A stretch of 64,000 bases of DNA from Rufibacter roseolus (GCF_017916365.1 NZ_JAFMSU010000001.1:868001-932000); one strand, 5' to 3'; counted from the stretch's first letter, positions 40,433 to 49,933 are shown. The notes: generated by a model not told the origin, from the sequence alone. Made by a program: numbers and translations.

Positions 40433-41548
40433 TCAGACAATTACCCCGCTCAAATGCTCCAGCCGCTCGCCTTGCAACGTGAGATAACCCCTCGCTACAT
40501 CCGCCGTCAGGCAGGAGTGCACCGGCAGCACGCCCACTAAACCCCCGACTTGAAAATGAGAGAACAGCTCCGGCGTGGTTCTGACTACGCCGTGTTCCTG
40601 GGAAAGCGAAATGACCGCGGTACCAGGCAGAGGCGCTCCCCAGTCGGTCTCCGTTAAAGGCACTACCAACCCAAAAATGGTGCGGCCATCTGGCAGGGGA
40701 AGCATGTCTTTGGAGAAGTGCACGGAGCCGCCGTAGAGAATGACCTCGTTGCGGTCTGGGTGCAGGGCGACTACGGGGCAGGCCATGGCCACGGCAATGT
40801 CTTCCAGTTGGCAGGAACCAATCTGGTTTTGGGTAAGATCATAGAACACATAGTTTCCGGGGCGGATTTCATCCATGCCGCTGAAGTCTTCCATGGCGCT
40901 GCAACTGGGCGTATCCCCGATGGAGAGTTGCAGGTGAGGCCAGGCGGCTAGGTACTGCTCTTTGAGGGCGCGCATTTTCTCTAGGGTTTGCTGGTGCACC
41001 GCGGCAATGGCCTCTACGCCTCGGGCTTTGTAGGAATGGCCGGAATGGGCCAAGAAACCCAGGAAAGTGTGCTGCGGGGTTTGGGCCAGTTCCTGTAAAA
41101 CAGTGTCCAAAACGGCGGTGTCTTCGGTCTTGATGCCGGTGCGGCCGTAGCCGGTGTCTGCCTTGATCCAAATATTTACAGGCGTAGGCAAATGCTCGCG
41201 CAGAAAGACCACGTCATCGGCGGAGGTGATGGTCAGGTTTAAGGTGATCTGCTGCGCCAGTTCTGTTATCTGCGGCAACTGACGGCGGTTCAGCGGAAAG
41301 GCAATGGTGATGTCCTGCCAGCCGTGCCGGGCGAAGTACTGCGCCATTTTCACCGAGGAAACGGTGATGGCCGTCACGCCTTCTTCCCGGAACCACTCGC
41401 CTACCTGCCAGCTCTGGTGCGTCTTGAAATGCGGCCGCAACCGCACGTTCTGCCGTTTCGCTTTCTCGGCCATGCGGCGGATGTTGGCGCGGGCAATGGT
41501 TTCATTCAGCAGAAGGGTAGGCTCGGAGATCTGGTCAAGGAAGGACAT
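40433..41548 (-). CDS. PLP-dependent D-threonine aldolase / D-serine dehydratase-like enzyme
   Basis: 371 residues from ATG 41548; an upstream start at 41608 would overlap the end of the preceding gene. Alanine-racemase-like barrel with the PLP lysine in RPHFKTHQS, TGYGRTGI, FLAHSGHSY, and SIGDTPSCS in the phosphate-binding loop. The C-terminal part ends with LPVHSCLTADVARG, which holds the His-x-Cys metal site of DSD1/D-threonine aldolases. It may act on a D-hydroxyamino acid; exact substrate unknown. It follows the large secreted protein gene by 38 bases on the same strand, perhaps by chance. Confidence 0.88.
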   Translation of the reverse strand: MSFLDQISEPTLLLNETIARANIRRMAEKAKRQNVRLRPHFKTHQSWQVGEWFREEGVTAITVSSVKMAQYFARHGWQDITIAFPLNRRQLPQITELAQQITLNLTITSADDVVFLREHLPTPVNIWIKADTGYGRTGIKTEDTAVLDTVLQELAQTPQHTFLGFLAHSGHSYKARGVEAIAAVHQQTLEKMRALKEQYLAAWPHLQLSIGDTPSCSAMEDFSGMDEIRPGNYVFYDLTQNQIGSCQLEDIAVAMACPVVALHPDRNEVILYGGSVHFSKDMLPLPDGRTIFGLVVPLTETDWGAPLPGTAVISLSQEHGVVRTTPELFSHFQVGGLVGVLPVHSCLTADVARGYLTLQGERLEHLSGVIV

Positions 41549-41586
41549 GGCAGCGGTTACAGGGTTGAATGGCAAAGATAAGCCAT

Positions 41587-44310
41587 TTACCGCACTACCT
41601 CTACCCAACCCCGGTACGCCCGGCCGTCTTGGCTGTGGCGCAGATGGTAGTAGTAAACACCTTCCGTCAATCCTTCAGCGGTCCAGTTGTTCCGGTACTC
41701 CGGGATGTGATGGATGCGTTTTCCCCATCGGTCAAAGATGGTAAGGTCCCATTTGTCTTCATTTGAGCCGCTATCTGCCCGGAGCAAACCTAAGATAAAG
41801 AAGGTGTCGTTTTGCCCATCACCGTTGGGCGTGATGATGTTGGGGATGAAGAGGCCGCCCACGCAGTCTTTGAACCGGACGGTGATGACATCGGTTTGGC
41901 TGCAGTGCTGCAAGGAGGCCTTGACACGGTAGGTGCCTGGCTGGGTCACGTCTAAGGTGGCTTGGGTGGAGCCGTCCTGCCAGAGATACGTCACATTGGG
42001 AAGCACCTGGCCAATGGTGAGGGTGTCACCGAAGCAAAGGGTGGTGTCGCGGCCCAACTCAATGGCCGGTGGCGTGAGGTAATGCACCCGGATCTCGTCT
42101 CTGGTGGTGCAGTTGAACTCGTTGGTAACGTCTACCCAGTAAGTGCCGGGGCCGGAAACCAGGAACGAGGGCCCGGTAGAGCCATCCTGCCAGCGGTAAG
42201 TAGCATTGGCGCGGGCCGCATTCAGCGACAAGGTCTGGCCATCGCAGAGGGTAGTATTCCGGCCCAGGTTCACCACGGGCAGCGGGTTGAACAAAACGTT
42301 CACTTCATCGCGGGAGGTACAGCCGTTGATGGTCACTTCCTGCCAAAACGTGCCGGAAACGGTGGGAGAAAAAGTAGCACCTGTGGAACCGTCCTGCCAG
42401 CGGTAGGTAGCGCCCGTCTGCGCGGCACCTAGTACCAACGGCTCCCCGGCACAAAGCACCCGATCTGGCCCTAAGTTCACCACCGGCAAAGGTTTGTAGC
42501 TTATTTCAACCGCATCAGTAGAGACGCAGCCCTGGGCGTTGGTGAGCGTGACTTCATAGCGGCCCGCCTGCGTGACGGTGAACGTAGGATTGGTGGAGCC
42601 ATCCTGCCAGCGGTAGGTAACGCCGGGAGCCGTGGCATTCAGCACCAGCGTTTCGCCGGCGCAGAGGCTGCGGTCGGGGCCTAGTTCCAGCGGCGGCGCG
42701 GGCAGTTGGCTAATGGTAATCTCGTCTCGGACGGTGCAGCCGTCTACCGTTACCTCTACCCAGTAAGTGCCGGGCTGCGTGACGGTGAGGGTGGCCTGCG
42801 TACTGCCGTTGCTCCAACGGTAGGTGGCGTTGGGCAGGGTAGCGTCCAGCACCGTGCCAGTGCCCGGGCAGAGGCTGCGGTCAGGACCCAGGTTTACTTC
42901 CGGTAAAGGTTTGATCACGAACTGAATGGTGTACTCCTCCAGCGTGTTAACAAAGGTACGGGTGAGTTTGACGGTATAGGTGCCGGGGGCGGAAAACCGG
43001 TGTTTGGGCGAGGGCAAAGTAGAGGTGTTGGCGGCACCGGACGCCGGGTCCCCGAAGTTCCAGAGGATAGAGGTAGGCTGCGGCTCCCAAGGCGCTACTT
43101 CCAGAGAGAACTGCGCTTCTTCCCCGAAGCAGCTATTAGAGAACTTCAACTGGCCATCGTACTGAAAGAAGCTTTGGATAAAGACGGGCAGGCCGCACAT
43201 GCTCTTTTTCCCTCCCAGGTTTATGCCCCGGTCTAAATAGTTACAAGCCGCCCCAAGCAGGTTGGGTGCCTGCACCACGCCCAAGTGCTGGCTTTCGGGC
43301 CGGGCTACGTACAGCTTGCCATCCGGGCCCAACTGCAGGCTGCCGCCCACGTACGGCGTGGCAACATCCTGCCCGATCTTCGCAATTTCCACGGCCGAGG
43401 CAGCAATGGCGGCGGCGTCTCCGGCTTTCAGGTTTACCTGCATTAGTTGCACGTTGCTGCTGGTGGTGATGTACAGCAAAGACGCGCTTGGGGAGAACTC
43501 CACACCGTACCCGCTCCTGATGCCGTTGATCTTGATGGGATTGGAAACCTGGCCGGTTGCGGCGTTGAAATCATACACTTCCGCGCCCACCACGGTGGAG
43601 GCAACAGCCAGCTTTTTCCCGTCTGGAGACAGCTTCATGCACCCAATAGCCGATGTGCCGGCGGTTTCCTCCCTGTGGACGGTACCTACTTTGCTGATCA
43701 CCGGGGTTGAACTTACCCCATTTGCGTCAATGAGGTAGGCTCTGAAGGAATTATTGCCGTACTCATGGGCGAGGACCCAATAAGCCTGTTTGTTCTGGTG
43801 ACGTACCGCCGTCACCATCTCAGAGACCGGCGCGTGCAGGGCCACGTTCTTTTGCACGATGTCCCCCAATCCCGCTTCCCGGGACATATCTACTACCGAG
43901 TAACGCAGGCCGTTGCTGCGGGCGTTGCAGTCATTGGTGAAGACATAAAACTGCATGGGGTTGGTGGGGGAAGGCACCGCCACCGCCGCCTGAGCCGAAG
44001 AACCGTTCCCAAACAGGCCAGTGCCATTGGGCATAGGCCGGTGCTGGCGGTTCCATACGTTGATGCCATCGGTGTAGAAAAGCAGTTTTCCCTCGTCATC
44101 AGACATGGTGGCGCAACCCTCAAAGGCTTGCATGGCGCCATCCAAAAGAGGGGTAGGTGCTCCGGCCCTGAAATCAAGGCCGGCGCCACTTCCAAAATAC
44201 CAGATGGCGCTTTGTCTCTGGGCAATTACAATGGAGCTTGCCTGCAGGCAAAGCAAGGCAGTGCACAGCAGGGCCCAGACCCTGCGAGGAGTGACGTAGA
44301 AGTTCAACAA
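41587..44310 (-). CDS. Large secreted protein with PKD, five Ig-like repeats and T9SS type-B C-terminal domain
   Basis: 907 residues. Signal peptide (ALLCTALLCLQASSIVIA), then a beta-propeller-like N-terminal region (YVFTNDCNARSNGLRYSVVD, KLSPDGKKLAVASTVVGAEV), a PKD domain at about 390-470 (ILWNFGDPASGAANTST), five repeats of about 69 residues (472-817) and a C-terminal gliding-motility type domain (818-907: FIPNIITPNGDGQNDTF, FDRWGKRIHH, GVYYYHL). The last is the type-B sorting signal for type IX secretion, so the protein should be exported to the cell surface or medium. Likely an adhesin; not an enzyme. Confidence 0.92.
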   Translation of the reverse strand: MLNFYVTPRRVWALLCTALLCLQASSIVIAQRQSAIWYFGSGAGLDFRAGAPTPLLDGAMQAFEGCATMSDDEGKLLFYTDGINVWNRQHRPMPNGTGLFGNGSSAQAAVAVPSPTNPMQFYVFTNDCNARSNGLRYSVVDMSREAGLGDIVQKNVALHAPVSEMVTAVRHQNKQAYWVLAHEYGNNSFRAYLIDANGVSSTPVISKVGTVHREETAGTSAIGCMKLSPDGKKLAVASTVVGAEVYDFNAATGQVSNPIKINGIRSGYGVEFSPSASLLYITTSSNVQLMQVNLKAGDAAAIAASAVEIAKIGQDVATPYVGGSLQLGPDGKLYVARPESQHLGVVQAPNLLGAACNYLDRGINLGGKKSMCGLPVFIQSFFQYDGQLKFSNSCFGEEAQFSLEVAPWEPQPTSILWNFGDPASGAANTSTLPSPKHRFSAPGTYTVKLTRTFVNTLEEYTIQFVIKPLPEVNLGPDRSLCPGTGTVLDATLPNATYRWSNGSTQATLTVTQPGTYWVEVTVDGCTVRDEITISQLPAPPLELGPDRSLCAGETLVLNATAPGVTYRWQDGSTNPTFTVTQAGRYEVTLTNAQGCVSTDAVEISYKPLPVVNLGPDRVLCAGEPLVLGAAQTGATYRWQDGSTGATFSPTVSGTFWQEVTINGCTSRDEVNVLFNPLPVVNLGRNTTLCDGQTLSLNAARANATYRWQDGSTGPSFLVSGPGTYWVDVTNEFNCTTRDEIRVHYLTPPAIELGRDTTLCFGDTLTIGQVLPNVTYLWQDGSTQATLDVTQPGTYRVKASLQHCSQTDVITVRFKDCVGGLFIPNIITPNGDGQNDTFFILGLLRADSGSNEDKWDLTIFDRWGKRIHHIPEYRNNWTAEGLTEGVYYYHLRHSQDGRAYRGWVEVVR
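41860..42897 (-). repeat. Five tandem repeats of about 207 bp within the secreted protein gene
   Basis: Each unit codes for a pattern of LGxDxxLCxG, ATYRWQDGST, PGTYWVxVT and a second Cys before RDEI. The units differ in sequence, so the array is old, but it is a site where unit number can change. Confidence 0.8.
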
Positions 44311-44473
44311 TAAGTAGGAGGCTAGGGTGACTTAGGGCCAGGCAAATTACTTTTTTAGAAGTAAAGTTGTATTTCCCTCCCCTAAAAAATATGCACCGGC
44401 ATTGTCCTATGTGAAAAGTGCCTCCTGATTGGCTTTCCTTTTTTCTATAGGTAATTTGTTAAACCAAGCGTCT

Positions 44474-44509
44474 GTTTCGGGGCTGTTTGCTGCAAAACAG
44501 CCCCGAAAC
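44474..44509. repeat. 36-nt intergenic palindrome, copy 22 (best copy)
   Basis: With two flanking bases each side, CTGTTTCGGGGCTGTTT (44472-44488) pairs perfectly with AAACAGCCCCGAAACAG (44495-44511): 17 bp, six-base loop. Eight bases before the next stop codon. Confidence 0.9.
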
Positions 44510-44519
44510 AGAATAGCCG

Positions 44520-45641
44520 CTAAGGATTTATTAGCTTGATCCCCGCCATCCTGTCTAGCCGGCCCATCAGGCCCCAGCCGTTGGCCTCGGAAGAAAGCGC
44601 TATCAATATGGTGTTGTTGCCTTGGCGCAAAGGCAGGAAAAGCGAATTGGTCTGGAGCGTTTTGTCAATGTCGCCCCGGAACATGAGGCCTTTTGCCCGG
44701 AAGCTATTGTCTCCATAGAACAGTGGCTGGCCGTTGAGGAAAACCTGGGCTTTGTTGCTGTACTCAAAGAAGAATTGCCGCAGTTGTGGTCGGTCAGAGG
44801 CCAATTCCAGTTTTACCCACACGTAACTTTCTGGTGTCTCCGTCATCGGCTCTGCCGAGGTTTTCTGCCGGTGGGCCGCGATGTTCAATAAGCCGGAAGC
44901 CTCCGTGGGCAGGTTCTCCCAGGTAAGGGCTTTGCGGTCAGGCAAGACAAAGAGGGAAGGATGGTGCTGGGGGATGGCCAAAGCCTGGGAAACCTGCCAG
45001 TGCATGATGGCGGCAGGAGCATCGGGAGTTTTGGCTTCCAAGGGCGCGGAAACCTGGGGCAGAGGCGAGAACCGGAAATTGCTGAAGTAAGCGCCGTCCA
45101 GGGCTTTTAATCCGATCCTGGTTTTAGGCTGGTTTTTGATTTTCAGGTCAGAAACGGTAAGTGAAGGCTGGTCTGCATGGTTCAGGTAAACGGCTGCGGT
45201 ACTGCCTTGTATCACCACTTTCAGGTGGGTCCATTCACCGGAGGCGAAGGTGGCAGTTGCCTGATGCTCCGGGTATAAAGCCCAGGAGTTGCTTTGGTGG
45301 TAAACGGGGGCGTATTGCAGGGCATCGGGTTGGCCAGCCTTGTGCAGGCGCACATAAATTTCCTCATAGGTGCCTTTCCCGTCATGGTGGAAAACGAGGC
45401 CGGCAAAGCCGCGGGCATCGTCATCCGCGATGTCTACTTCCAGAACTCCGTTCTGCAGCTGCTCTTCGCCCAGCAGGGCCACGCCTTTCTGGATGTACAG
45501 GCTTTCTTGGCCTTTGAAGTGGGTCATGCCGGCATTGCCGCTGGGGAGTTGCCAGTCTGAGGAGGTAAAGTCTTTTTTTGGGGCGGTGAGGACTGGTAAA
45601 GAGCACAACCACAGCGCCAGAAACGCACATTGCTTTTTCAT
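44520..45641 (-). CDS. Exported protein with LamG/DUF1080-like jelly-roll domain
   Basis: 373 residues from ATG 45641, where a signal peptide begins (MKKQCAFLALWLCSLPVLTA). The first half resembles a concanavalin-type jelly roll of the 3-keto-disaccharide hydrolase or LamG kind: GVLEVDIADDDARGFAGLVF, YEEIYVRLHKAGQPDALQYA, GEWTHLKVVIQGSTAAVYLN and ISLKALDGAYFSNFRF-like strand. The second half (about 225-373) looks like another beta-sandwich with FLNGQPLFYGDNSFRAKG and LPLRQGNNTILIAL, like sugar-binding domains of glycosidases. No catalytic residues identified. Downstream of an AraC regulator gene on the same strand. Confidence 0.75.
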   Translation of the reverse strand: MKKQCAFLALWLCSLPVLTAPKKDFTSSDWQLPSGNAGMTHFKGQESLYIQKGVALLGEEQLQNGVLEVDIADDDARGFAGLVFHHDGKGTYEEIYVRLHKAGQPDALQYAPVYHQSNSWALYPEHQATATFASGEWTHLKVVIQGSTAAVYLNHADQPSLTVSDLKIKNQPKTRIGLKALDGAYFSNFRFSPLPQVSAPLEAKTPDAPAAIMHWQVSQALAIPQHHPSLFVLPDRKALTWENLPTEASGLLNIAAHRQKTSAEPMTETPESYVWVKLELASDRPQLRQFFFEYSNKAQVFLNGQPLFYGDNSFRAKGLMFRGDIDKTLQTNSLFLPLRQGNNTILIALSSEANGWGLMGRLDRMAGIKLINP

Positions 45642-45734
45642 GCTACTGCCTTTTAATGGAGCATCATCTTTAGGATGAAGCAAAGGTCTATAGCAGCCGG
45701 CCAGGGCGACAGGTCGTTTTTTAGGGTGTTATGG

Positions 45735-46616
45735 TCATTTTGCCAACTCCTGGGCGCGGAAGGCTTTGGGCGTGACGCCGCAGCCAGACCGGAAGAAGCG
45801 GTTGAAGTTGGCGGTGTCTGAGAAATGGAGGTCATAGGCAATCTCAGAAACCGTTTTAGCGGTGTACAGCAACTGCCGTTTGGCCTCCAGCAGCAGGCGG
45901 CCTTTGATGAGCGCCGAGGCCGAGGTGCCGAAGTAGCGCTGGGTAAGGTTGTTGAGGTGCGCGGGGGTGATGTGCAGCAGATCGGCGTAGTCCTGTACCT
46001 GGTGCTTCTGCCAGAAGTGAGCCTCCAGCAGTTTCCGGAAAGAGTAAATGGCGTGGTTGCCCTCGGTGTCGGCCTCGGTTTGGTGCTGCTGGGCGTATAG
46101 CCGGTTCAGGTGCACCAACATCTGGTACAGCAGCGCGCGCAGCATGTGCGGACTGTCATTCTGCAGATGCCTGAACTCCCGCTCAATGGCTTCCACGGTT
46201 TGGATCAGCTTCTTGAACTCAACCGGCGGGGTGTGGAGCGCTCCGGACAACGTCTGGTTGTTAAAAAACTGAAAACGGTGCAGAAACAGCGGATCGTTGA
46301 AGAAAGTGGCGGTGAAATCCTCTTCAAAAAACAGCGTGTAGCCTTTTACCGGACTCCTGGCCTGCCACTGCCGCACCTGCCCCGGCGAGGTGAAGATGAT
46401 CTTGCCGGGCTGCAGGTCATGCGCGGCGTTGTCCAGGCAGAAAGTGCCGCTGCCTTCTTCAATAAACATGATGTCATAGAAGGCAAGGGTGTGCGGGGTG
46501 CTGTCCAGAACAAAGTTCTCCAGCGTCTCTACCCTGCCCACATCCAGGAGCAACTCCGGACCATATTTGTTCCGGAGGAAATGGTAGTGCGGGATATTTT
46601 GGGTAGGGCGGGGCAT
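45735..46616 (-). CDS. AraC-family transcriptional regulator
   Basis: 293 residues. N-terminal cupin-like sensor part (FYDIMFIEEGSGTFCLDNAA, LQPGKIIFTSPGQVRQW) and C-terminal double helix-turn-helix: QDYADLLHITPAHLNNLTQR is the first, and VSEIAYDLHFSDTANFNRFF the second, closing with CGVTPKAFRA. It should bind DNA as a dimer and respond to a small ligand. It lies 93 bases upstream of the jelly-roll protein gene on the same strand, so it may control that gene; inference from position only. Its N-terminal stretch HYHFLRNKYGPELLLDVG is typical of the Bacteroidota branch of the family. Confidence 0.93.
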   Translation of the reverse strand: MPRPTQNIPHYHFLRNKYGPELLLDVGRVETLENFVLDSTPHTLAFYDIMFIEEGSGTFCLDNAAHDLQPGKIIFTSPGQVRQWQARSPVKGYTLFFEEDFTATFFNDPLFLHRFQFFNNQTLSGALHTPPVEFKKLIQTVEAIEREFRHLQNDSPHMLRALLYQMLVHLNRLYAQQHQTEADTEGNHAIYSFRKLLEAHFWQKHQVQDYADLLHITPAHLNNLTQRYFGTSASALIKGRLLLEAKRQLLYTAKTVSEIAYDLHFSDTANFNRFFRSGCGVTPKAFRAQELAK

Positions 46617-46688
46617 GTGTCAGATGAACGGAGGAGAAAGATACAAATGGCTTTTTGTTCCGTGCAAGACTTACAAACGAATCGGTAG

Positions 46689-46724
46689 GTTTTCGGCTTG
46701 TTTTGAGAAAAATGATCTAAAAAC
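46689..46724. repeat. 36-nt intergenic palindrome, copy 23
   Basis: GTTTTCGGCTTGTTTTG and AAAAATGATCTAAAAAC arms. Confidence 0.7.
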
Positions 46725-46785
46725 AGATTGGCAGAAAGTTAACTCTGGACAAGAATTGGTTACGCAGCTTATTTTCTATATCAAG

Positions 46786-47520
46786 TTATGAAATCCAGAG
46801 CATCTTAGAATCCTTGATTACCCAGTTCTCATGTTGTTTCTCAATGGTGATAATTTCCCCTCTGCCGCAAGTTCCTCCGCATACGAACTCATAATAGAGC
46901 CAGCCTTTGTCTTTCGCCCTGTTTAAAACCACCGTTGAGAATTTATAATGACCAATGGAGCAACTTGGGCTCTGAGAACTAAACGCAGATTCTGGTTCTA
47001 TCTTAAACGTGCAAGCCTGGAAGTCACGGTAATTTAGCTGGGCTTTTACCAACTGTAGACTATCTGGGGTATATTTCTGCCAAGCACTGGAATCTATCTG
47101 GAGTGAGGTCCACAACTCCTTATCCATTTCAGATGGAAGGCTTTTCAACACCATTTTAAAATCTATAAGTTGGCTGTCTAGATAGGCAGTGCACCATTTT
47201 TTAGGGTTGTTAAAAGTTGATTTTTGATGTTGGCTAAAAAGGTGGTGTATTCTGTTCAACTCAGCATAAATGGCGCTGGAATCTTTGAGGTCGTACAAAG
47301 GTGAAGTTTTCCATAGAGAATCTATGTTCAAGGATTTGTTTAAGTAAAGCTGATAACCTCGGGTCTCTACTAACTCAATGAGTACATCATTGTAGACTTT
47401 AAGCAAAGGATTGTCTTTTTTATAATGGCATGCCACCCGCTCATAAGGGGGTGGCATTTTGTTTGGCCCACAGCCCGCCAGAAGTAGCAAAGTGAGTACA
47501 AGGAGGAGAGGTTTTGTCAT
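46786..47520 (-). CDS. Hypothetical lipoprotein
   Basis: 244 residues. Signal with lipobox (LLLVLTLLLLAGC then GPNK). The mature part contains NDVLIELVETRGYQLYLNKS, LYDLKDSSAIYAELNRIHHL and, near the end, YEFVCGGTCGRGEIITIEKQ with a CGGTCG pair that could bind metal or form a disulfide. Ends ENWVIKDSKMLWIS, a style of ending common in small Bacteroidota lipoproteins. AT-rich codons relative to neighbours. No family recognised. Single gene on the minus strand between the AraC regulator and the LOG gene. Confidence 0.75.
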   Translation of the reverse strand: MTKPLLLVLTLLLLAGCGPNKMPPPYERVACHYKKDNPLLKVYNDVLIELVETRGYQLYLNKSLNIDSLWKTSPLYDLKDSSAIYAELNRIHHLFSQHQKSTFNNPKKWCTAYLDSQLIDFKMVLKSLPSEMDKELWTSLQIDSSAWQKYTPDSLQLVKAQLNYRDFQACTFKIEPESAFSSQSPSCSIGHYKFSTVVLNRAKDKGWLYYEFVCGGTCGRGEIITIEKQHENWVIKDSKMLWIS

Positions 47521-47636
47521 GCTGGGTCAGGTTTAAACTAGAAGTATCTGCCTTTTCAGATGCTTAATCCTGCAGAATTGCACAAACAGCTTTCATCTAT
47601 TTATCCATCCTCGTTCTTTCTTAATGGCCCAAAAAC

Positions 47637-47668
47637 AAAAGAGCCCCGATGGGTTTCGGGGCTCTTTT
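47637..47668 (-). terminator. Terminator after the LOG-family gene
   Basis: AAAAGAGCCCCGA / TCGGGGCTCTTTT, a perfect 13-bp stem with loop TGGGTT; A/T runs on both sides allow two-way use. Confidence 0.85.
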
Positions 47669-47704
47669 GGGGAAACAGGCCAAAAAGGCCAAAGTATTTG
47701 CTTC

Positions 47705-48568
47705 TTAGAAGTTTGGAGACAACAGGTATTTGCTGTAGAAATCGTCAATGACTTTGACGGCATCGGTGGCGTTGTCTACCAGGTGCACCAGGTCCAAGTC
47801 TTCTGGGCTGATGTTGCTTTCCTGGGTGAGCATCACGTCCTTGATCCAGTCAAACATGCCCTGCCAGTATTTCTTGCCCACCAGTACAATGGGGAACTTG
47901 CCAATCTTTTTGGTCTGGATAAGGGTGATGGCCTCAAAAAGCTCGTCCAGCGTCCCGAAACCGCCAGGCATGCCAATGAAGCCCTGCGCATATTTCACAA
48001 ACATCACCTTGCGCACAAAGAAGTAGTCAAAGTTGATGAGCTTATCCGGGTCAATATAGATGTTGTTGAACTGTTCAAACGGCAGCTGGATGTTGAGACC
48101 CACAGAGCGGCCGCCTTCTGAGTGCGCGCCCTTGTTGCCTGCTTCCATGATACCCGGTCCGCCGCCCGTGATCACGCCGTAACCGTGGCGCACCAGCTTG
48201 GCGGCAATCTCCTCGGCCATGATGTAGTACGGGTTCTCGGGTTTAGTTCTCGCTGAGCCGAAGATGGAGACACACGGGCCAATTTTGGCCATTTTCTCAA
48301 AACCCTCCACAAACTCAGACATCACTTTGAAGATCTGCCAGGAGTCGGCAATTTTGATTTCGTTCCAGTCTTTGTCAGTGAACGCTTCCCTGATGCGCTT
48401 GTCATCCTCGCTGATCACCGGGGCCTCGCGCTTGGCTATTTTTTTGGCTTCCTGCAGAGAATTAACCTTGTGGTCATTGGCATCTGGCTTAATGATGGTG
48501 GTGCCGCTGCCTACGTTAGCGGTTTCATCGTGCAGTTTGGTTTTGCTGGATTTTCTCAACTTCGTCAT
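47705..48568 (-). CDS. LOG-family (TIGR00730) Rossmann-fold protein, likely nucleotide 5'-monophosphate phosphoribohydrolase
   Basis: 287 residues. The conserved motif PGGFGTLDELFEAITLIQTK and GVITGGGPGIMEAGNKGAHS are the PGGxGTxxE and catalytic Arg/Glu-containing signatures of the LOG family; VSIFGSARTKPENPYY is the first strand. These enzymes cleave ribose 5'-phosphate from nucleotides such as AMP or cytokinin riboside monophosphates. It carries about 75 extra residues at the N-terminus (lysine-rich, probably disordered) before the fold. Followed by a strong terminator, preceded by a permease gene with a palindrome copy in between. The physiological substrate is unknown. Confidence 0.92.
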   Translation of the reverse strand: MTKLRKSSKTKLHDETANVGSGTTIIKPDANDHKVNSLQEAKKIAKREAPVISEDDKRIREAFTDKDWNEIKIADSWQIFKVMSEFVEGFEKMAKIGPCVSIFGSARTKPENPYYIMAEEIAAKLVRHGYGVITGGGPGIMEAGNKGAHSEGGRSVGLNIQLPFEQFNNIYIDPDKLINFDYFFVRKVMFVKYAQGFIGMPGGFGTLDELFEAITLIQTKKIGKFPIVLVGKKYWQGMFDWIKDVMLTQESNISPEDLDLVHLVDNATDAVKVIDDFYSKYLLSPNF

Positions 48569-48579
48569 ATGTCAATCAT

Positions 48580-48615
48580 GTATAAAGCCTCTTTTACGCA
48601 AAATGCGCCAAAAAC
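48580..48615. repeat. 36-nt intergenic palindrome, copy 24 (degenerate)
   Basis: GTATAAAGCCTCTTTTAC and CAAAATGCGCCAAAAAC arms; the left outer GTTT has become GTAT. Confidence 0.6.
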
Positions 48616-48676
48616 AGGCGTGATAGTTTAAAATAAATGTGGAACTGGTGCCGGGTAAACGGTAGGTCTGGAACTG

Positions 48677-49933
48677 CTATTTAGACCTGATGGCAATGAC
48701 GGGGTCCAGATGGGAAGCAATGACCGCCGGAATAATGCCTGAAAGTACGCCAATCACGACCGATACGCCCAATCCCAGGATTATGTTGCCGGGCGTAAGG
48801 ATAATCTCCAACGAGCCCATGGGGATAAAGGTTACCAGCGAGACCAGCAGGATGCCTACCCCACCGCCTATAAGGCTCAGGAACACAGACTCAAACAGGA
48901 ACTGGAACAGGATAAAGAAATTTTTCGCGCCCAGGGATTTCTGGATCCCGATGATGTTGGTACGCTCTTTCACCGAGACGAACATGATGTTGGCGATCCC
49001 GAAACCACCCACCAGGATGGAGAAACCGCCTATAACCCAGCCGGCAAAGCCAATGATGGAGAACATCTCGCCAATGGCATCGGCCATCATCTCTGAGCGG
49101 TTTATGGCAAAATTATCTTCCTGGTAAGGCTTGAGCCCCCGTATGGTGCGCATCTTGCCCTTTATCTCATACTCCAGGTTCTGCAGGTTCATGTCATCTA
49201 CCCGGCCTTTGACCATGAGCGTGGGTTGTACGCCCCTGGGCCCGCCGGCAAACAACTTCCCGAAAGCCCCGAAAGGCACGTAGGAGTTTTTGTCATTGGT
49301 GGGCATGCCCTCAAAAAGGCCGGCTCCCTGTTTTTCCATCACCCCTATGACCGTGAACTTCTGGCCGCTGATTCTGATGTCGCCGCCAAGGGCAGTGCCG
49401 AAGGGGAAGAGGCTTTGCGCCACCTCGTCTCCAATCACGATCACGTTGCGCGATCCGTCAACTTCCTGCTGGGTGAAGAACCGGCCCTCGGCAATGGGTA
49501 CTTCGGCTACTTTGTTGAAGTCCAGGGTCACTCCTTGCAGCATAATACCGGCCATGCTGTTGTTGCGGTGCTTGAAGGTGTTGCCTCCCCGTCTGGCCAC
49601 CAGGGCCACGGCATCGGCATTCTCCAGGTTCTCATGCATGTACCTGAACTCGCGCGTGTTGGGGGAGGGGCGCTGCATGAATTTCCACCACGGTATGTCA
49701 GAGCCGTCTTTGAAGATCCAGGGAAACTTCTCTACGTACACAATGCGCTCGCCCACAAAACTCATGCTCTCCCGTATGCTGCGCTCCAAAGAGTCTACAA
49801 TGGTGAACACCGAGATGATGGCGAAGATGCCTATGGTCACGCCCAGCAACGAAAGAATAGTACGCAAGAGGTTAGACCGCAGGGCCTGCCACGCGAACCT
49901 AAAACTTTCATATACCAGCCGTAAGTATAACAT
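48677..49933 (-). CDS. ABC transporter permease, MacB/FtsX type
   Basis: 418 residues with the MacB layout: N-terminal membrane segment (LLRTILSLLGVTIGIFAIISV), a large periplasmic domain of about 230 residues (FFTQQEVDGSRNVIVIGDEV, LFPFGTALGGDIRISGQKF), then three membrane segments with the FtsX signature (GWVIGGFSILVGGFGIANIM, LLVSLVTFIP, LGLGVSVVIGVLSGIIPAVI). VKERTNIIGIQKSLGAKNFF is the usual coupling segment for the ATPase. The partner ATP-binding protein is not adjacent. It likely couples ATP use in the cytoplasm to efflux or outer-envelope work. Single gene on the minus strand. Confidence 0.93.
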   Translation of the reverse strand: MLYLRLVYESFRFAWQALRSNLLRTILSLLGVTIGIFAIISVFTIVDSLERSIRESMSFVGERIVYVEKFPWIFKDGSDIPWWKFMQRPSPNTREFRYMHENLENADAVALVARRGGNTFKHRNNSMAGIMLQGVTLDFNKVAEVPIAEGRFFTQQEVDGSRNVIVIGDEVAQSLFPFGTALGGDIRISGQKFTVIGVMEKQGAGLFEGMPTNDKNSYVPFGAFGKLFAGGPRGVQPTLMVKGRVDDMNLQNLEYEIKGKMRTIRGLKPYQEDNFAINRSEMMADAIGEMFSIIGFAGWVIGGFSILVGGFGIANIMFVSVKERTNIIGIQKSLGAKNFFILFQFLFESVFLSLIGGGVGILLVSLVTFIPMGSLEIILTPGNIILGLGVSVVIGVLSGIIPAVIASHLDPVIAIRSK

